Under the pieces are notes generated by a model. That model worked only from the letters and a program-made list of their open reading frames with translations, searched no databases and had not been told where the DNA came from. From assembly GCA_016926595.1 (NCBI GenBank), contig JAFGOG010000574.1, positions 1 to 9,726 of the forward strand: a DNA stretch of 9,726 nucleotides. The letters run 5' to 3'. This document shows, one piece after another, positions 1 to 6,785 of this stretch. Positions within the stretch are counted from its first letter, which is position 1. The number at the start of each line of letters is the position of its first letter. A program made the position numbers and the translations under genes. The DNA comes from Anaerolineae bacterium. GTDB taxonomy: Bacteria > Chloroflexota > Anaerolineae > JAAYZQ01.

Positions 1-1
1 G

Positions 2-2713
2 GAAGCGACACCGGTGGTCACCGGGACGCCGGTCCTGGCGACAGAGACCGCCAACCCACGGCCGACGGTCGGTCCGACGAACACGCCTCGACCGACGGCC
101 GTGGCGACACCAGGTCTCGCGGGGACTCCTCCCGTCCCGACCGTCACACCGGCTGCCAGGAGCGGAGTGGTCATTACCTTCGCCTGCTTTGATTCCGACA
201 AGGCGTATTATGAGGACGCGATCGAGGCGTTTGAACAGGCCAATCCCGACATCCACATTCAGTTGGTCTCCCTCGACGACGTGTTCGGGCCGCCGCCTGC
301 CGATGGGCGCTACGCTGCCGACATATCCCGTCGCGTGGCCGCCGCTGCCGACACGCTGGCTCTCTCACCGGATCCAGACATGGTGCGGCAGAACCTGGTG
401 CGTGACCTGACACCTTTGATTGACGTGGATGCGGCCTTTGACGTGCAGGACTTTTATCCCACGACCCTCGACGCCGTGCAGTGGAACGGCGGCACCTGGG
501 CGCTGCCTGTCTCTGTCCGGTCCTTTCATATGATCTATTACGACCAAGAAGCCTTTGACGCAGCCGGGGTAGCTTATCCTGAGCCAGGGTGGACGTGGGA
601 CGATTTCCTGAGCAAGGCGCAAGCACTGACTGAACGGCAGGGCGACCGGGTGCAGCGTTGGGGATTCGTGGAACGTGTGTGGGTCCCCTCTCCGTTTGTC
701 CAGGGACGGGTGGGGCCATTGGTGGATAGCTCCGGCGAGTCGCCGGCTACCCTTCTGAACCGCGCGGCCCTGGCCGACGCGCTACGTTGGTACACCGATC
801 TGGCCCTCGTACACCAGGCGATGCCCGTGCCAGAGCGAGTAGAGGCATTGTCGACCTCGTCGGAGTTCGGCAGGTTAGTCGAAGAGCGCCGCGCGGCCAT
901 GTGGAGTGGGCCATCGATCCTCTGGGAGCAGTGGAGTGCGGGACGCGAACTGGGCATCGTCCCTTTTCCAGTGGACAGCAGCACCGCGGCTACGACCCCG
1001 GTGTCGCTCAATACCGTCGTGATGAGTGCGGGAACAACCCACCCTGAGGCAAGCTGGCGCTGGCTGGTCTTCCTGAGCCGCCAAATGACGGCAGGCAGCC
1101 ACGTTCCGGCGCGGCGATCGGTCGCTGAGAGCAGCAGTTACTGGAAAAGCCTCGACGCCGGGTTAGCGCCTGCTTATCAGTACGCGTTGGAGCATGGCTT
1201 GTCCAACACCAAGAGCTGGATGGGCGCAGGAGATGCGCTTTACGACGCCCTGGAATCGATCCTTCGCGCGGACATGGACGTTGAACAAGCCCTGGTCGAG
1301 ATGGAGCGATCGATCCAGGCCGGGGGGGAAACAGAACCGGCGGCTAGGGGTGAACCGCCGGCAGTGGCTACACCCAGGTCCGAACAGGCGATCGACAGCG
1401 TCGAGCACACGATCGTTTTTGTCCCCCACGATTCAGAACCGCGCCAGGCTTATGATGCCCTGGCCGCAGAGTTCCAACGCGATCATCCAGAAATCGTCAT
1501 CGAGGTCCACACCCTGTCCGAGCTCGTCGGCGGGGGAACGAGGACAAGCTCGCACGAGCTCCTACCCATCCTGGCTCAAGACGCGGACTGCTGGGAGATG
1601 CCCTGGCAGACGTGGTCTGACCAAGATCTCGTTCACTTTTTGCCGCTGGACCCATTGGTGGAAGCGGATCTCGCGTTCGCCGTCGACGACTTTTACACGC
1701 CCGCCCTGGACGCCGTCCGGCTTGAGGGGCAATTGCTGGCTCTGCCCCTGGCCGTGCACCCCAGGATGATCTTTTACCACAAATCGTTGTTTGACGCCGC
1801 CGGCCTGAACTATCCCTCACCGGACTGGACGCTCGACGACTTTGTGACGGTAGCACTGGCCCTGACACAAGACGAAGGGGGCCGCAAGCGGTACGGCTAC
1901 CTGTCCGATCCTCAGGGTGCCGACGCCGCGTTCTTTATCGAGCAGTACGGTACGCAGTTGTTCGATCTCTCCGGTCCGTCGGTTACCTATCACTTTGACG
2001 CGCCGGCGACCGTGCGTGCGGTCCAATGGTACGCGGGTCTGAGCGCGGAACATGGCGTGATGCCCGAACCCGAATTCGAGTCAATCGATGTGGAAACGGC
2101 CGTTGCCCAGTCAAGGTCGTGGCAATCGAAAATAGACAACAAGCAGACAGCCATGTGGTCAGGCCCGCCGGCCTATCTGCCTCAACCGAGCACACCTGAG
2201 CAGGCGGCGGAAATCGGGATGGCGCCTATGCCGTGGGGCGCGGGCGAGGTCGTAGACCTGCAACTGAACGCCCTCTACATTTCGGCCCAGACGGAGCATC
2301 CTCAAGCCTGCTGGGAGTGGGTGATGTTTTTGACCATGCAGCCAGGTCTTTTCTCGAGTCGGGAAGACGGCCTGCCCACTCGCTACTCTTTGTTCGCGTC
2401 CACCGCCTATCGCGGGCGGGTGGGTAATGTGGTGGCCGATGCCTACGAACAGGTGCTGGAAAAAGGTGATCGGCCTGGGCTGTCGCTTTACACGATGAAC
2501 CGGCCCGATGTCGGCTACCCTCTCAGTTGGTTCTTTGCCGCCGTGCAAGCTGTGATCGACGGGCAGGACGCGGAACAGGTTCTCGGTGAAGCACAGCGCA
2601 GGGCGGATGCCTTTGTCGCGTGTCTCCAGACCACGCAAGGGCTCGAAGGCGAAGAATTGGCCAGAGCGTGTGCTGTGCAAGTCGACCCGGGATTCACCTT
2701 CTACGAGCATTGA
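2..2713 (+). CDS. Double-domain extracellular solute-binding protein (5' end outside window)
   Basis: The reading frame is open from the left edge, so the true start and any lipoprotein signal lie upstream. The GTG at 14 has in-frame residues before it (E-A-T-P) and sits in a Thr/Pro-rich linker, so it is probably not the start. Numbering from that GTG, residues 1-50 are the linker, 51-435 are solute-binding domain A, 436-463 a second linker and 464-899 domain B. Both domains carry the hallmarks of family 1 sugar-binding proteins (UgpB/MalE-like, COG1653): an x-LP-x2-V strand before (I/F)(Y)Y (162-176 and 576-588), FDAAG-x2-YP-x3-W (181-193 and 593-605), AAMWSGP/TAMWSGP (294-300 and 712-718) and HP-x-A-x-W-x-W (343-350 and 762-769). 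Likely role: an exported, membrane-anchored ligand-binding protein. Domain B has Cys526, Cys870 and Cys886. The ligand is unknown and no transporter subunit is adjacent. The next gene, 10 bp downstream, is a paralogue. Confidence 0.88.
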   Translation, partial: EATPVVTGTPVLATETANPRPTVGPTNTPRPTAVATPGLAGTPPVPTVTPAARSGVVITFACFDSDKAYYEDAIEAFEQANPDIHIQLVSLDDVFGPPPADGRYAADISRRVAAAADTLALSPDPDMVRQNLVRDLTPLIDVDAAFDVQDFYPTTLDAVQWNGGTWALPVSVRSFHMIYYDQEAFDAAGVAYPEPGWTWDDFLSKAQALTERQGDRVQRWGFVERVWVPSPFVQGRVGPLVDSSGESPATLLNRAALADALRWYTDLALVHQAMPVPERVEALSTSSEFGRLVEERRAAMWSGPSILWEQWSAGRELGIVPFPVDSSTAATTPVSLNTVVMSAGTTHPEASWRWLVFLSRQMTAGSHVPARRSVAESSSYWKSLDAGLAPAYQYALEHGLSNTKSWMGAGDALYDALESILRADMDVEQALVEMERSIQAGGETEPAARGEPPAVATPRSEQAIDSVEHTIVFVPHDSEPRQAYDALAAEFQRDHPEIVIEVHTLSELVGGGTRTSSHELLPILAQDADCWEMPWQTWSDQDLVHFLPLDPLVEADLAFAVDDFYTPALDAVRLEGQLLALPLAVHPRMIFYHKSLFDAAGLNYPSPDWTLDDFVTVALALTQDEGGRKRYGYLSDPQGADAAFFIEQYGTQLFDLSGPSVTYHFDAPATVRAVQWYAGLSAEHGVMPEPEFESIDVETAVAQSRSWQSKIDNKQTAMWSGPPAYLPQPSTPEQAAEIGMAPMPWGAGEVVDLQLNALYISAQTEHPQACWEWVMFLTMQPGLFSSREDGLPTRYSLFASTAYRGRVGNVVADAYEQVLEKGDRPGLSLYTMNRPDVGYPLSWFFAAVQAVIDGQDAEQVLGEAQRRADAFVACLQTTQGLEGEELARACAVQVDPGFTFYEH

Positions 2714-2723
2714 GAACACAGAC

Positions 2724-5402
2724 ATGCAGGCGCGATGTGCAATACCTTGCTTGTTTCTTCTTGCCATCCTGTTTGCTGCGTGCACAACGGCTACACCTAC
2801 GATACCGGTTGACTCACAGCCGACTCCTGCCAGCGTCGAGACCCAAGTGCCGACCCCGCCTACTCCCGGCGCGTCCGCCGGCTCCACCTCACCAGCCTCG
2901 CCGCAACAGCCACAGACGGCCACCATCAGCTTTGCCGCCGAAGAGTACGCCCTCCCCGCCTGCCGGGCCCTGGCCGACACCTTCAACGCCACCCATCCCG
3001 GCTTCCGCGTCGTGGTCGTCGACCTCGACCATGTCCACGGCAACTGGCGTGGTTTCGCCCCCTCGCCGGCCAACATGAACGAGCTGGCTTCCAGCGTCGA
3101 CACGTTCTTGCTGCCCGAGAGCATTTTGCCTATTGGAGTGGAGAGCGGCGCGCTGCTCGACCTGACGCCGCTGGCCGAGATCGATTCGGCGCTCGATGCC
3201 GCTGACTTTTTCCCCGGTATCCTCGACCATTTTCAGCGGCAGGGCCGGCTGTGGGGTCTGCCGGCCAGTGTGAGCGAAACGCTGATCTTTTACAGCAAGG
3301 GACTGTTCGACCAGGGGGGAGTTCCCTATCCGAGTGCCGGCTGGACGTGGCAGCAGTTCCTGGACACCGCCGTGCGGCTAACGGCGGGAGAGGGGAGCGA
3401 CAAACAGTACGGCTTTGTCGAAACCTGGGGCAGGCAGGGCGCGATCGCCTTTATCCAGGGGCACGGCGGCGACCTGCTCGATCGCGGCGCCGTCGATCCT
3501 GTTCCGACGCTGGACGATCCGCTCGTGGCCGAAGCGGTGCAGTGGTATGTGAACCTGGCGCTCGAGTATGGCGTGGCGCCTACCCCTGACGAGATGGAGG
3601 GCGTCATCGCCCACGACCTTGTGCTCGATGGCCGCGCAGCCATGTGGACCGACATCCTTGCCAACTGGGCTACCATGTCCAAACGGATCAAGTCGGGTGT
3701 TGGCATCGCCCCTTTTCCCGAGGACCGCGCCGCCGCCAACCCGGTGAGCTTGAGCGGCTACTTTGTCAGTGCCGCCACGGCCCATCCACAGGCCTGCTGG
3801 TTGTGGCTCTCGTTTCTCACGCGCCAGCACGTCGTCCACGAATCGTCCGAAACGCTGCCCGCCCGCGCTTCCGGCCTGGAGGAGTCGGCCTACTTTCGCC
3901 AGATGGGCGAGGCGGACCGCGCGGCGATTCGCCACGCCCTGTCGCACCCGGCCCCGCCGTTAACGGCCTACGATGCTGCCGTCATGCGACCGCTGTTCGG
4001 TGCGATCGAGGCGCTGTACGGCGGCGAGGCGACGGCGGAAGAGGCGCTGGCCCGCGCACAAGTGGAAGCCGAGCAAGTGGTAATGACTGTCGTGGCTGAG
4101 GCCACTGCTGCGCCCACGCCGCCGCCCGTTCGCGCAGTCCTGGCACCCACGACTGAGAGCCGCGCCGTGGCGCTCACCTTTGGTGTTCCCGCCGACCTGG
4201 ACTCAACGCCCTATGAGGCGTGGGCCGACGAGTTCAACCGCGCCTACCCTGAGCTGCGCGTGACGGTGAACAGCGGCACTGCTCCTGGCTTTGGCGGTGC
4301 GTCCGGTACGGCAGACTGCTTTGTCTGGCCCACCTTCTCGCGGCCGGCGGACTGGCAGCAGCATGTGATCTCGCTGCAGCCCTTTGTCGACGCGGGCATC
4401 GTCAACCTCCACGACGACCTGTACCGTCAGTCTTTGTCCGCGGCAGAGGTGGACGACGAGCTGTGGGGGTTCCCCCTTTACGTGGCTCCGGAGATCCTCT
4501 ATTTCAACCGCGACCTCTTTGATGCGGCAGCGCTGCCCTATCCAACCGGTGCCTGGACGTGGGATGAGCTGGCTGTCGCGACCACGACACTCACAGTGGA
4601 TGAGGGCGATGAGCCGCAGTATGGTTTTGCCCCGTCGCCCAGCGGCGCGCCCGAGGCCCTGATCCTGCTGGCGCAGCAGGGTGGCTCTCCGGTGAGCGAC
4701 GCGGTCGGCATCTCTGCGCCCACCTTTCAGACGCAGGCCTCCATCGAGGCACTCACGTGTTACGCGGCGCTGGCGCCGGCGATGCCGCCGCTGTGGGCCG
4801 AAGCCGATCCCTACGCCGTGGCTGCCGAGCGCGCGGCCCTGATCCGCGCCGGCCGCGTCGCGATGTGGACCGGCACGTCTTGGGGCGGCGAGTCGGAGGG
4901 TGATCTGGATGGCAATTTTGCCGCCGGGGCCGTGCCGCTGCCCGCGGACCGGCGCACCGCCACTGTGTTTGACACCTGGGCCGCGTACATCTCGGCCTAC
5001 TCGCCCAATCCTGCTGCATGCTGGCAATGGCTCGCTTATCTCAGCGATCATTTGTCGGAGGGACCGGGGGTGCCGGCACGCCGCTCGGTGGCAGAGGAGA
5101 TGCCCATAGAATCGACGGACGTGGAACGCATCGCCAGCCTGGCCTCGATGGACTATGAGCCGGTCGGCCTCGACCGTTGGCGAGACCGATCGACATGGAC
5201 TGGATGGGTCTACCCCTGGTTTCAAGATGCCATCCGCGACGTGCTCGCCGGCGAGCGCTCCGCGGCAGAGGCACTGGAATGGGTCCAGGGGCAGGCAGAG
5301 GAATTTCTGGCGTGTCTTGAAGGGGGCGAGCAAAAGCTGGATGAGGAGAAAGCCCGGGCCTGCGCCGTGCAAGTCGACCCGGAGTACCTGACCGCGCCGT
5401 AG
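2724..5402 (+). CDS. Double-domain solute-binding lipoprotein, paralogue of the upstream gene
   Basis: The product is 892 residues. The ATG at 2724 is chosen because it begins a lipoprotein signal: a short basic start, a hydrophobic run (residues 9-19) and a lipobox ending F-A-A-C, with Cys20 as the lipidated residue. An in-frame GTG at 2586 would overlap the upstream gene by 128 bp and bury the signal. Residues 21-64 are a Thr/Pro/Ser-rich linker, 65-455 binding domain C, 456-479 an Ala/Thr/Pro linker and 480-892 binding domain D. Family 1 sugar-binding motifs occur twice: FDQGGVPYP-x3-WTW (195-209) and FDAAALPYP-x3-WTW (599-613), AAMWTD (305-310) and VAMWTG (712-717), HPQACW (354-359) and NPAACW (762-767). 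The tail ARACAVQVDP (877-886) also ends the upstream protein. Only a weak GAGA-like ribosome site precedes it, so translation may be coupled to the upstream gene. It probably binds sugars or glycosides outside the cell; the ligand and partner permease are unknown. Confidence 0.9.
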   Translation: MQARCAIPCLFLLAILFAACTTATPTIPVDSQPTPASVETQVPTPPTPGASAGSTSPASPQQPQTATISFAAEEYALPACRALADTFNATHPGFRVVVVDLDHVHGNWRGFAPSPANMNELASSVDTFLLPESILPIGVESGALLDLTPLAEIDSALDAADFFPGILDHFQRQGRLWGLPASVSETLIFYSKGLFDQGGVPYPSAGWTWQQFLDTAVRLTAGEGSDKQYGFVETWGRQGAIAFIQGHGGDLLDRGAVDPVPTLDDPLVAEAVQWYVNLALEYGVAPTPDEMEGVIAHDLVLDGRAAMWTDILANWATMSKRIKSGVGIAPFPEDRAAANPVSLSGYFVSAATAHPQACWLWLSFLTRQHVVHESSETLPARASGLEESAYFRQMGEADRAAIRHALSHPAPPLTAYDAAVMRPLFGAIEALYGGEATAEEALARAQVEAEQVVMTVVAEATAAPTPPPVRAVLAPTTESRAVALTFGVPADLDSTPYEAWADEFNRAYPELRVTVNSGTAPGFGGASGTADCFVWPTFSRPADWQQHVISLQPFVDAGIVNLHDDLYRQSLSAAEVDDELWGFPLYVAPEILYFNRDLFDAAALPYPTGAWTWDELAVATTTLTVDEGDEPQYGFAPSPSGAPEALILLAQQGGSPVSDAVGISAPTFQTQASIEALTCYAALAPAMPPLWAEADPYAVAAERAALIRAGRVAMWTGTSWGGESEGDLDGNFAAGAVPLPADRRTATVFDTWAAYISAYSPNPAACWQWLAYLSDHLSEGPGVPARRSVAEEMPIESTDVERIASLASMDYEPVGLDRWRDRSTWTGWVYPWFQDAIRDVLAGERSAAEALEWVQGQAEEFLACLEGGEQKLDEEKARACAVQVDPEYLTAP

Positions 5403-5417
5403 AGACGTGTACCAGAA

Positions 5418-5822
5418 TCAGGCAGACGTATCCGGATAGAGGTAGTCGTCAATCTCCCTCAGCACCTCGCTCAAGTCGGGGGCAGGAGCAGAGACCACCT
5501 CGTCACCTTCGTGCTTGTGCTCAGGGAAACCAGGTAGATCGGGATAGTGGGGAGCGTTGTCGTAACGAAAGATCAGCATGCTATCTGCACGCTGGTAGTG
5601 ATAGTTGTATCGGACCTTGACGATAGCAAATGCCCGAACGACCAGGACCTCTTCGACCTGGAGGAAGGAACCATCCCAGAAACGGAGCCTCATGAACAGT
5701 TCATTGGTGCGGCCGGCTGTGGCAGATTGGTCGAAAAGCTCGAACTCTTCGACCACTATCTCCTGACGAGAATGGATCGTCGCATACAACCGGTCCAGGT
5801 AGTGGCCAAGGTTGGAGATCAT
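5418..5822 (-). CDS. TumE-family (DUF6516-like) putative toxin
   Basis: The product is 134 residues. The segment R71-Y-N-Y-H-Y-Q77, then F85-R-Y-D-N-A-P-H92, then P100-E-H-K-H104 matches, as I recall the family, the conserved core of TumE/DUF6516 proteins, annotated as toxins of type II toxin-antitoxin pairs. The family match is by motif memory, not by search. The gene is second in a two-gene unit: its ATG overlaps the TGA of the upstream gene (ATGA at 5819-5822). It has no good Shine-Dalgarno of its own, which suggests translational coupling and antitoxin-first control. It converges on the double solute-binding gene with 15 bp between the stop codons and no visible terminator. No signal peptide or membrane segment is seen, so it should be cytoplasmic. 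The molecular target is unknown. Toxicity is inferred from family and context only. Confidence 0.72.
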   Translation of the reverse strand: MISNLGHYLDRLYATIHSRQEIVVEEFELFDQSATAGRTNELFMRLRFWDGSFLQVEEVLVVRAFAIVKVRYNYHYQRADSMLIFRYDNAPHYPDLPGFPEHKHEGDEVVSAPAPDLSEVLREIDDYLYPDTSA

Positions 5823-6133
5823 GCAGGCACCGGGAGCGCATACCTTTCGAGCAGAGAGAAGGTGTTGTCCAGATCTTTCTTCATCTCCTCATAGATCTCG
5901 AACTTGGTGGCCCAGCGCATGAACTCCATCTCGTCGCCCATCTCTCCCCGTTGGTAGCATTCATAGAACTCGGCCGAGCTTGTGCCATGTTTTTGCTCCA
6001 GCAACGTAAGGTCTCGAACCAGTTGAACGAAATCATCTATCGGTGCAGTAGCATACTGCGCTTCCTGGAGCGTGCGCCTGAACTCCCCGGCCGACTCGGG
6101 CCACTCTTTGTCAGTAAATTGTATGGTCGGCAT
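5819..6133 (-). CDS. Putative antitoxin partner of the TumE-like protein
   Basis: The product is 104 residues, acidic and predicted mostly helical, with no obvious DNA-binding helix-turn-helix. The block from about 45 to 85 (L-E-x-K-H-G-T-S-S-x-E-F-Y, then G-E-M-G-D-E-M-E-F, then W-A-T-K-F-E-I-Y) resembles short proteins I recall encoded just upstream of DUF6516 genes. I recognise the pattern but not a named family. The start at 6133 has a GAGGT ribosome site at 6138-6142, 4 bp away. The promoter at 6217-6245 reads directly into it, leaving a leader of about 75 nt. It overlaps the toxin gene by 4 bp. The expected role is to bind and neutralise the downstream protein. Whether it also represses the operon is unclear because no DNA-binding domain can be seen. 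Confidence 0.65.
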   Translation of the reverse strand: MPTIQFTDKEWPESAGEFRRTLQEAQYATAPIDDFVQLVRDLTLLEQKHGTSSAEFYECYQRGEMGDEMEFMRWATKFEIYEEMKKDLDNTFSLLERYALPVPA

Positions 6134-6188
6134 AAGTACCTCACATTTCTAGTCTTCGGGCTTTTGTGGCAGCGTGCAAGAACGATCA

Positions 6189-6210
6189 AGCACAACTGCG
6201 AGTGCTAGCA
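6189..6210 (-). promoter_or_regulatory. Possible operator around the toxin-antitoxin transcription start
   Basis: Two small symmetries sit next to the predicted start site: an inverted repeat AGCAC (6189-6193) with GTGCT (6202-6206), 8 bp apart, and a perfect 8-bp palindrome TGCTAGCA (6203-6210). Toxin-antitoxin complexes often bind such sites for autoregulation. These are short and could be chance. Confidence 0.3.
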
Positions 6211-6216
6211 GGGTAC

Positions 6217-6245
6217 ATTATACCATGTGAATAGATGCCGTGCAA
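6217..6245 (-). promoter_or_regulatory. Sigma-70-type promoter of the toxin-antitoxin pair
   Basis: Read on the minus strand, there is a perfect TATAAT at 6217-6222 preceded by TGG, giving an extended -10 (TGnTATAAT). A partial -35, TTGCAC, lies 17 bp upstream at 6240-6245. Transcription should begin near 6210 and run into the gene starting at 6133. The weak -35 is compensated by the extended -10. The promoter lies 10 bp from the left target-site duplication of the mobile element at 6256-6421. Confidence 0.7.
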
Positions 6246-6255
6246 TTGAGCTTGT

Positions 6256-6421
6256 GTCCCAAGGGGGTGCGCTAACAAGTTGTCAGAGGAGCTGATGCTC
6301 CCGGCGGGATGCCGTCCCTGGGCGGTATTCTGCCCAGGGACGGCATCCCGCCGGTCCGTGACCGGCGGGGAGCGTGGTGGGAGGACGATGCTGACAACTC
6401 GTTAGTGCACCCGTCCCAAGG
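6256..6421. mobile_element. MITE-like element, 148 bp, with 9-bp target-site duplication
   Basis: The 9-bp word GTCCCAAGG occurs at 6256-6264 and again at 6413-6421. Exactly between the two copies lies a 148-bp segment (6265-6412) whose ends are inverted repeats: 6265-6286 begins GGGTGC and ends GTTGTCAG, and 6391-6412 is its reverse complement at 20 of 22 positions (mismatches at the 7th and 13th base of the left end). Perfect flanking duplications that abut the inverted ends are the signature of a DNA-transposase insertion. The element is far too short for a transposase and has no meaningful reading frame, so it would be mobilised in trans by a full-length relative elsewhere. A 9-bp duplication is known for several transposase families, for example IS4/Tn5-type; I do not assign a family. 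The interior contains a 23-bp perfect hairpin. Confidence 0.85.
6301..6354. repeat. 23-bp perfect inverted repeat (hairpin) inside the mobile element
   Basis: The left arm 6301-6323 (starts CCGGCGGGATGCC, ends CTGGGC) is perfectly complementary to the right arm 6332-6354, with an 8-base loop GGTATTCT. The stem is strongly GC-rich. No T-run follows on either strand, so it is not a standard intrinsic terminator. A second small hairpin, CCGGTC-CGT-GACCGG (6351-6365), shares the end of the right arm and would compete with it. GCTCCC at 6297-6302 also pairs with GGGAGC at 6368-6373, extending the symmetry of the element inward from its ends. Confidence 0.9.
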
Positions 6422-6713
6422 TGTTCCAGTCATGTATAAAACATAATACCAATATTTCTAATGATGGCTGTTAACCGGTTGGTCGAAGGTCCAATGCTTC
6501 GCTGCCGAGCGACAACGAGCACGGTCTGACTGCGGGCTTGGGCTTCCACTACAACCGGGACTGCTTTCGCTGGGCTACTGTACATCGCAAAGCTGGATGA
6601 CCAGGTCCAGGTCCAGAGGCAAATTCTGCCAACCCACGGTCGGCAAGATTGCTGCCGGCCTGGGCCCACAGGGTCAGCAAGCCGTCGGCCCCCACGACAT
6701 GGGCAGGCGTGAT
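6422..6713. other. Intergenic stretch with no supported gene
   Basis: The stretch starts AT-rich (to about 6475), then becomes GC-rich like the coding DNA around it until just before the ROK promoter. A 98-codon minus-strand frame (6430-6726) lacks a ribosome site, starts inside the ROK promoter and has an implausible Arg/Trp-rich composition. Short protein-like pieces appear in different minus-strand frames, for example AHVVGADGLLTLWAQAG and then WQNLPLDLDLVIQLCDVQ, roughly 6597-6695. This could mean a decayed, frameshifted gene remnant, but I cannot name a parent family. A CCAGGT tandem pair near 6600-6615 and an 8-bp palindrome AACCGGTT (6473-6480) are the only other structures seen. Confidence 0.5.
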
Positions 6714-6742
6714 TTGACATTCTCATCAGAACCGAGTATAAT
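6714..6742 (+). promoter_or_regulatory. Consensus sigma-70 promoter of the ROK-isomerase operon
   Basis: TTGACA at 6714-6719 and TATAAT at 6737-6742 are both exact consensus hexamers at the ideal 17-bp spacing. The predicted start is near 6749, giving a leader of about 50 nt to the ATG at 6801. The unusually strong promoter fits a gene kept in check by a repressor, plausibly its own product. Confidence 0.88.
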
Positions 6743-6752
6743 GAGCAGTGGT

Positions 6753-6778
6753 TTAATTTTTCCTCTTGATTAATTAAT
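6753..6778. promoter_or_regulatory. AT-rich palindromic region, possible ROK operator
   Basis: Just downstream of the predicted transcription start are TTAATT (6753-6758) facing AATTAA (6772-6777) and a perfect 10-bp palindrome ATTAATTAAT (6769-6778). Operators of the NagC/Mlc type are AT-rich inverted repeats placed over promoters, so autorepression here is plausible. Such AT-rich symmetry is also common by chance. Confidence 0.35.
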
Positions 6779-6785
6779 TATGCTT

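Noticed and set aside
2586..2723. An earlier in-frame GTG start for the second double-domain gene
   Set aside because: It would overlap the upstream gene by 128 bp and place 46 charged residues before a clear lipoprotein signal that starts at the ATG at 2724.
4203..5372. A 389-codon open frame on the minus strand (and a similar one at 2159-3124)
   Set aside because: They are antisense to well-supported binding-protein domains, have Arg/Gly/Pro-rich compositions without recognisable motifs, and are typical mirror frames in GC-rich DNA.
5403..5417. A bidirectional terminator between the convergent genes
   Set aside because: Only 15 bp separate the stop codons and no stem with T-runs is visible there.
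5547..5894. A 115-codon plus-strand frame opposite the toxin and antitoxin genes
   Set aside because: The minus-strand genes have family motifs, a promoter, a ribosome site and an ATGA overlap; this frame has none of these.
6301..6354. The large hairpin as an intrinsic terminator
   Set aside because: No T-run follows the stem on either strand, and it lies inside a mobile element rather than after a gene end.
6256..6421. The repeats as a CRISPR array or attachment site
   Set aside because: There are only two flanking 9-bp copies and one inverted pair, with no regular repeat-spacer pattern, integrase or cas gene; the geometry fits a transposon insertion.
6430..6726. A 98-codon minus-strand frame between the mobile element and the ROK gene
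   Set aside because: It has no ribosome site, begins inside the consensus ROK promoter and has an improbable Arg/Trp/Cys-rich composition.
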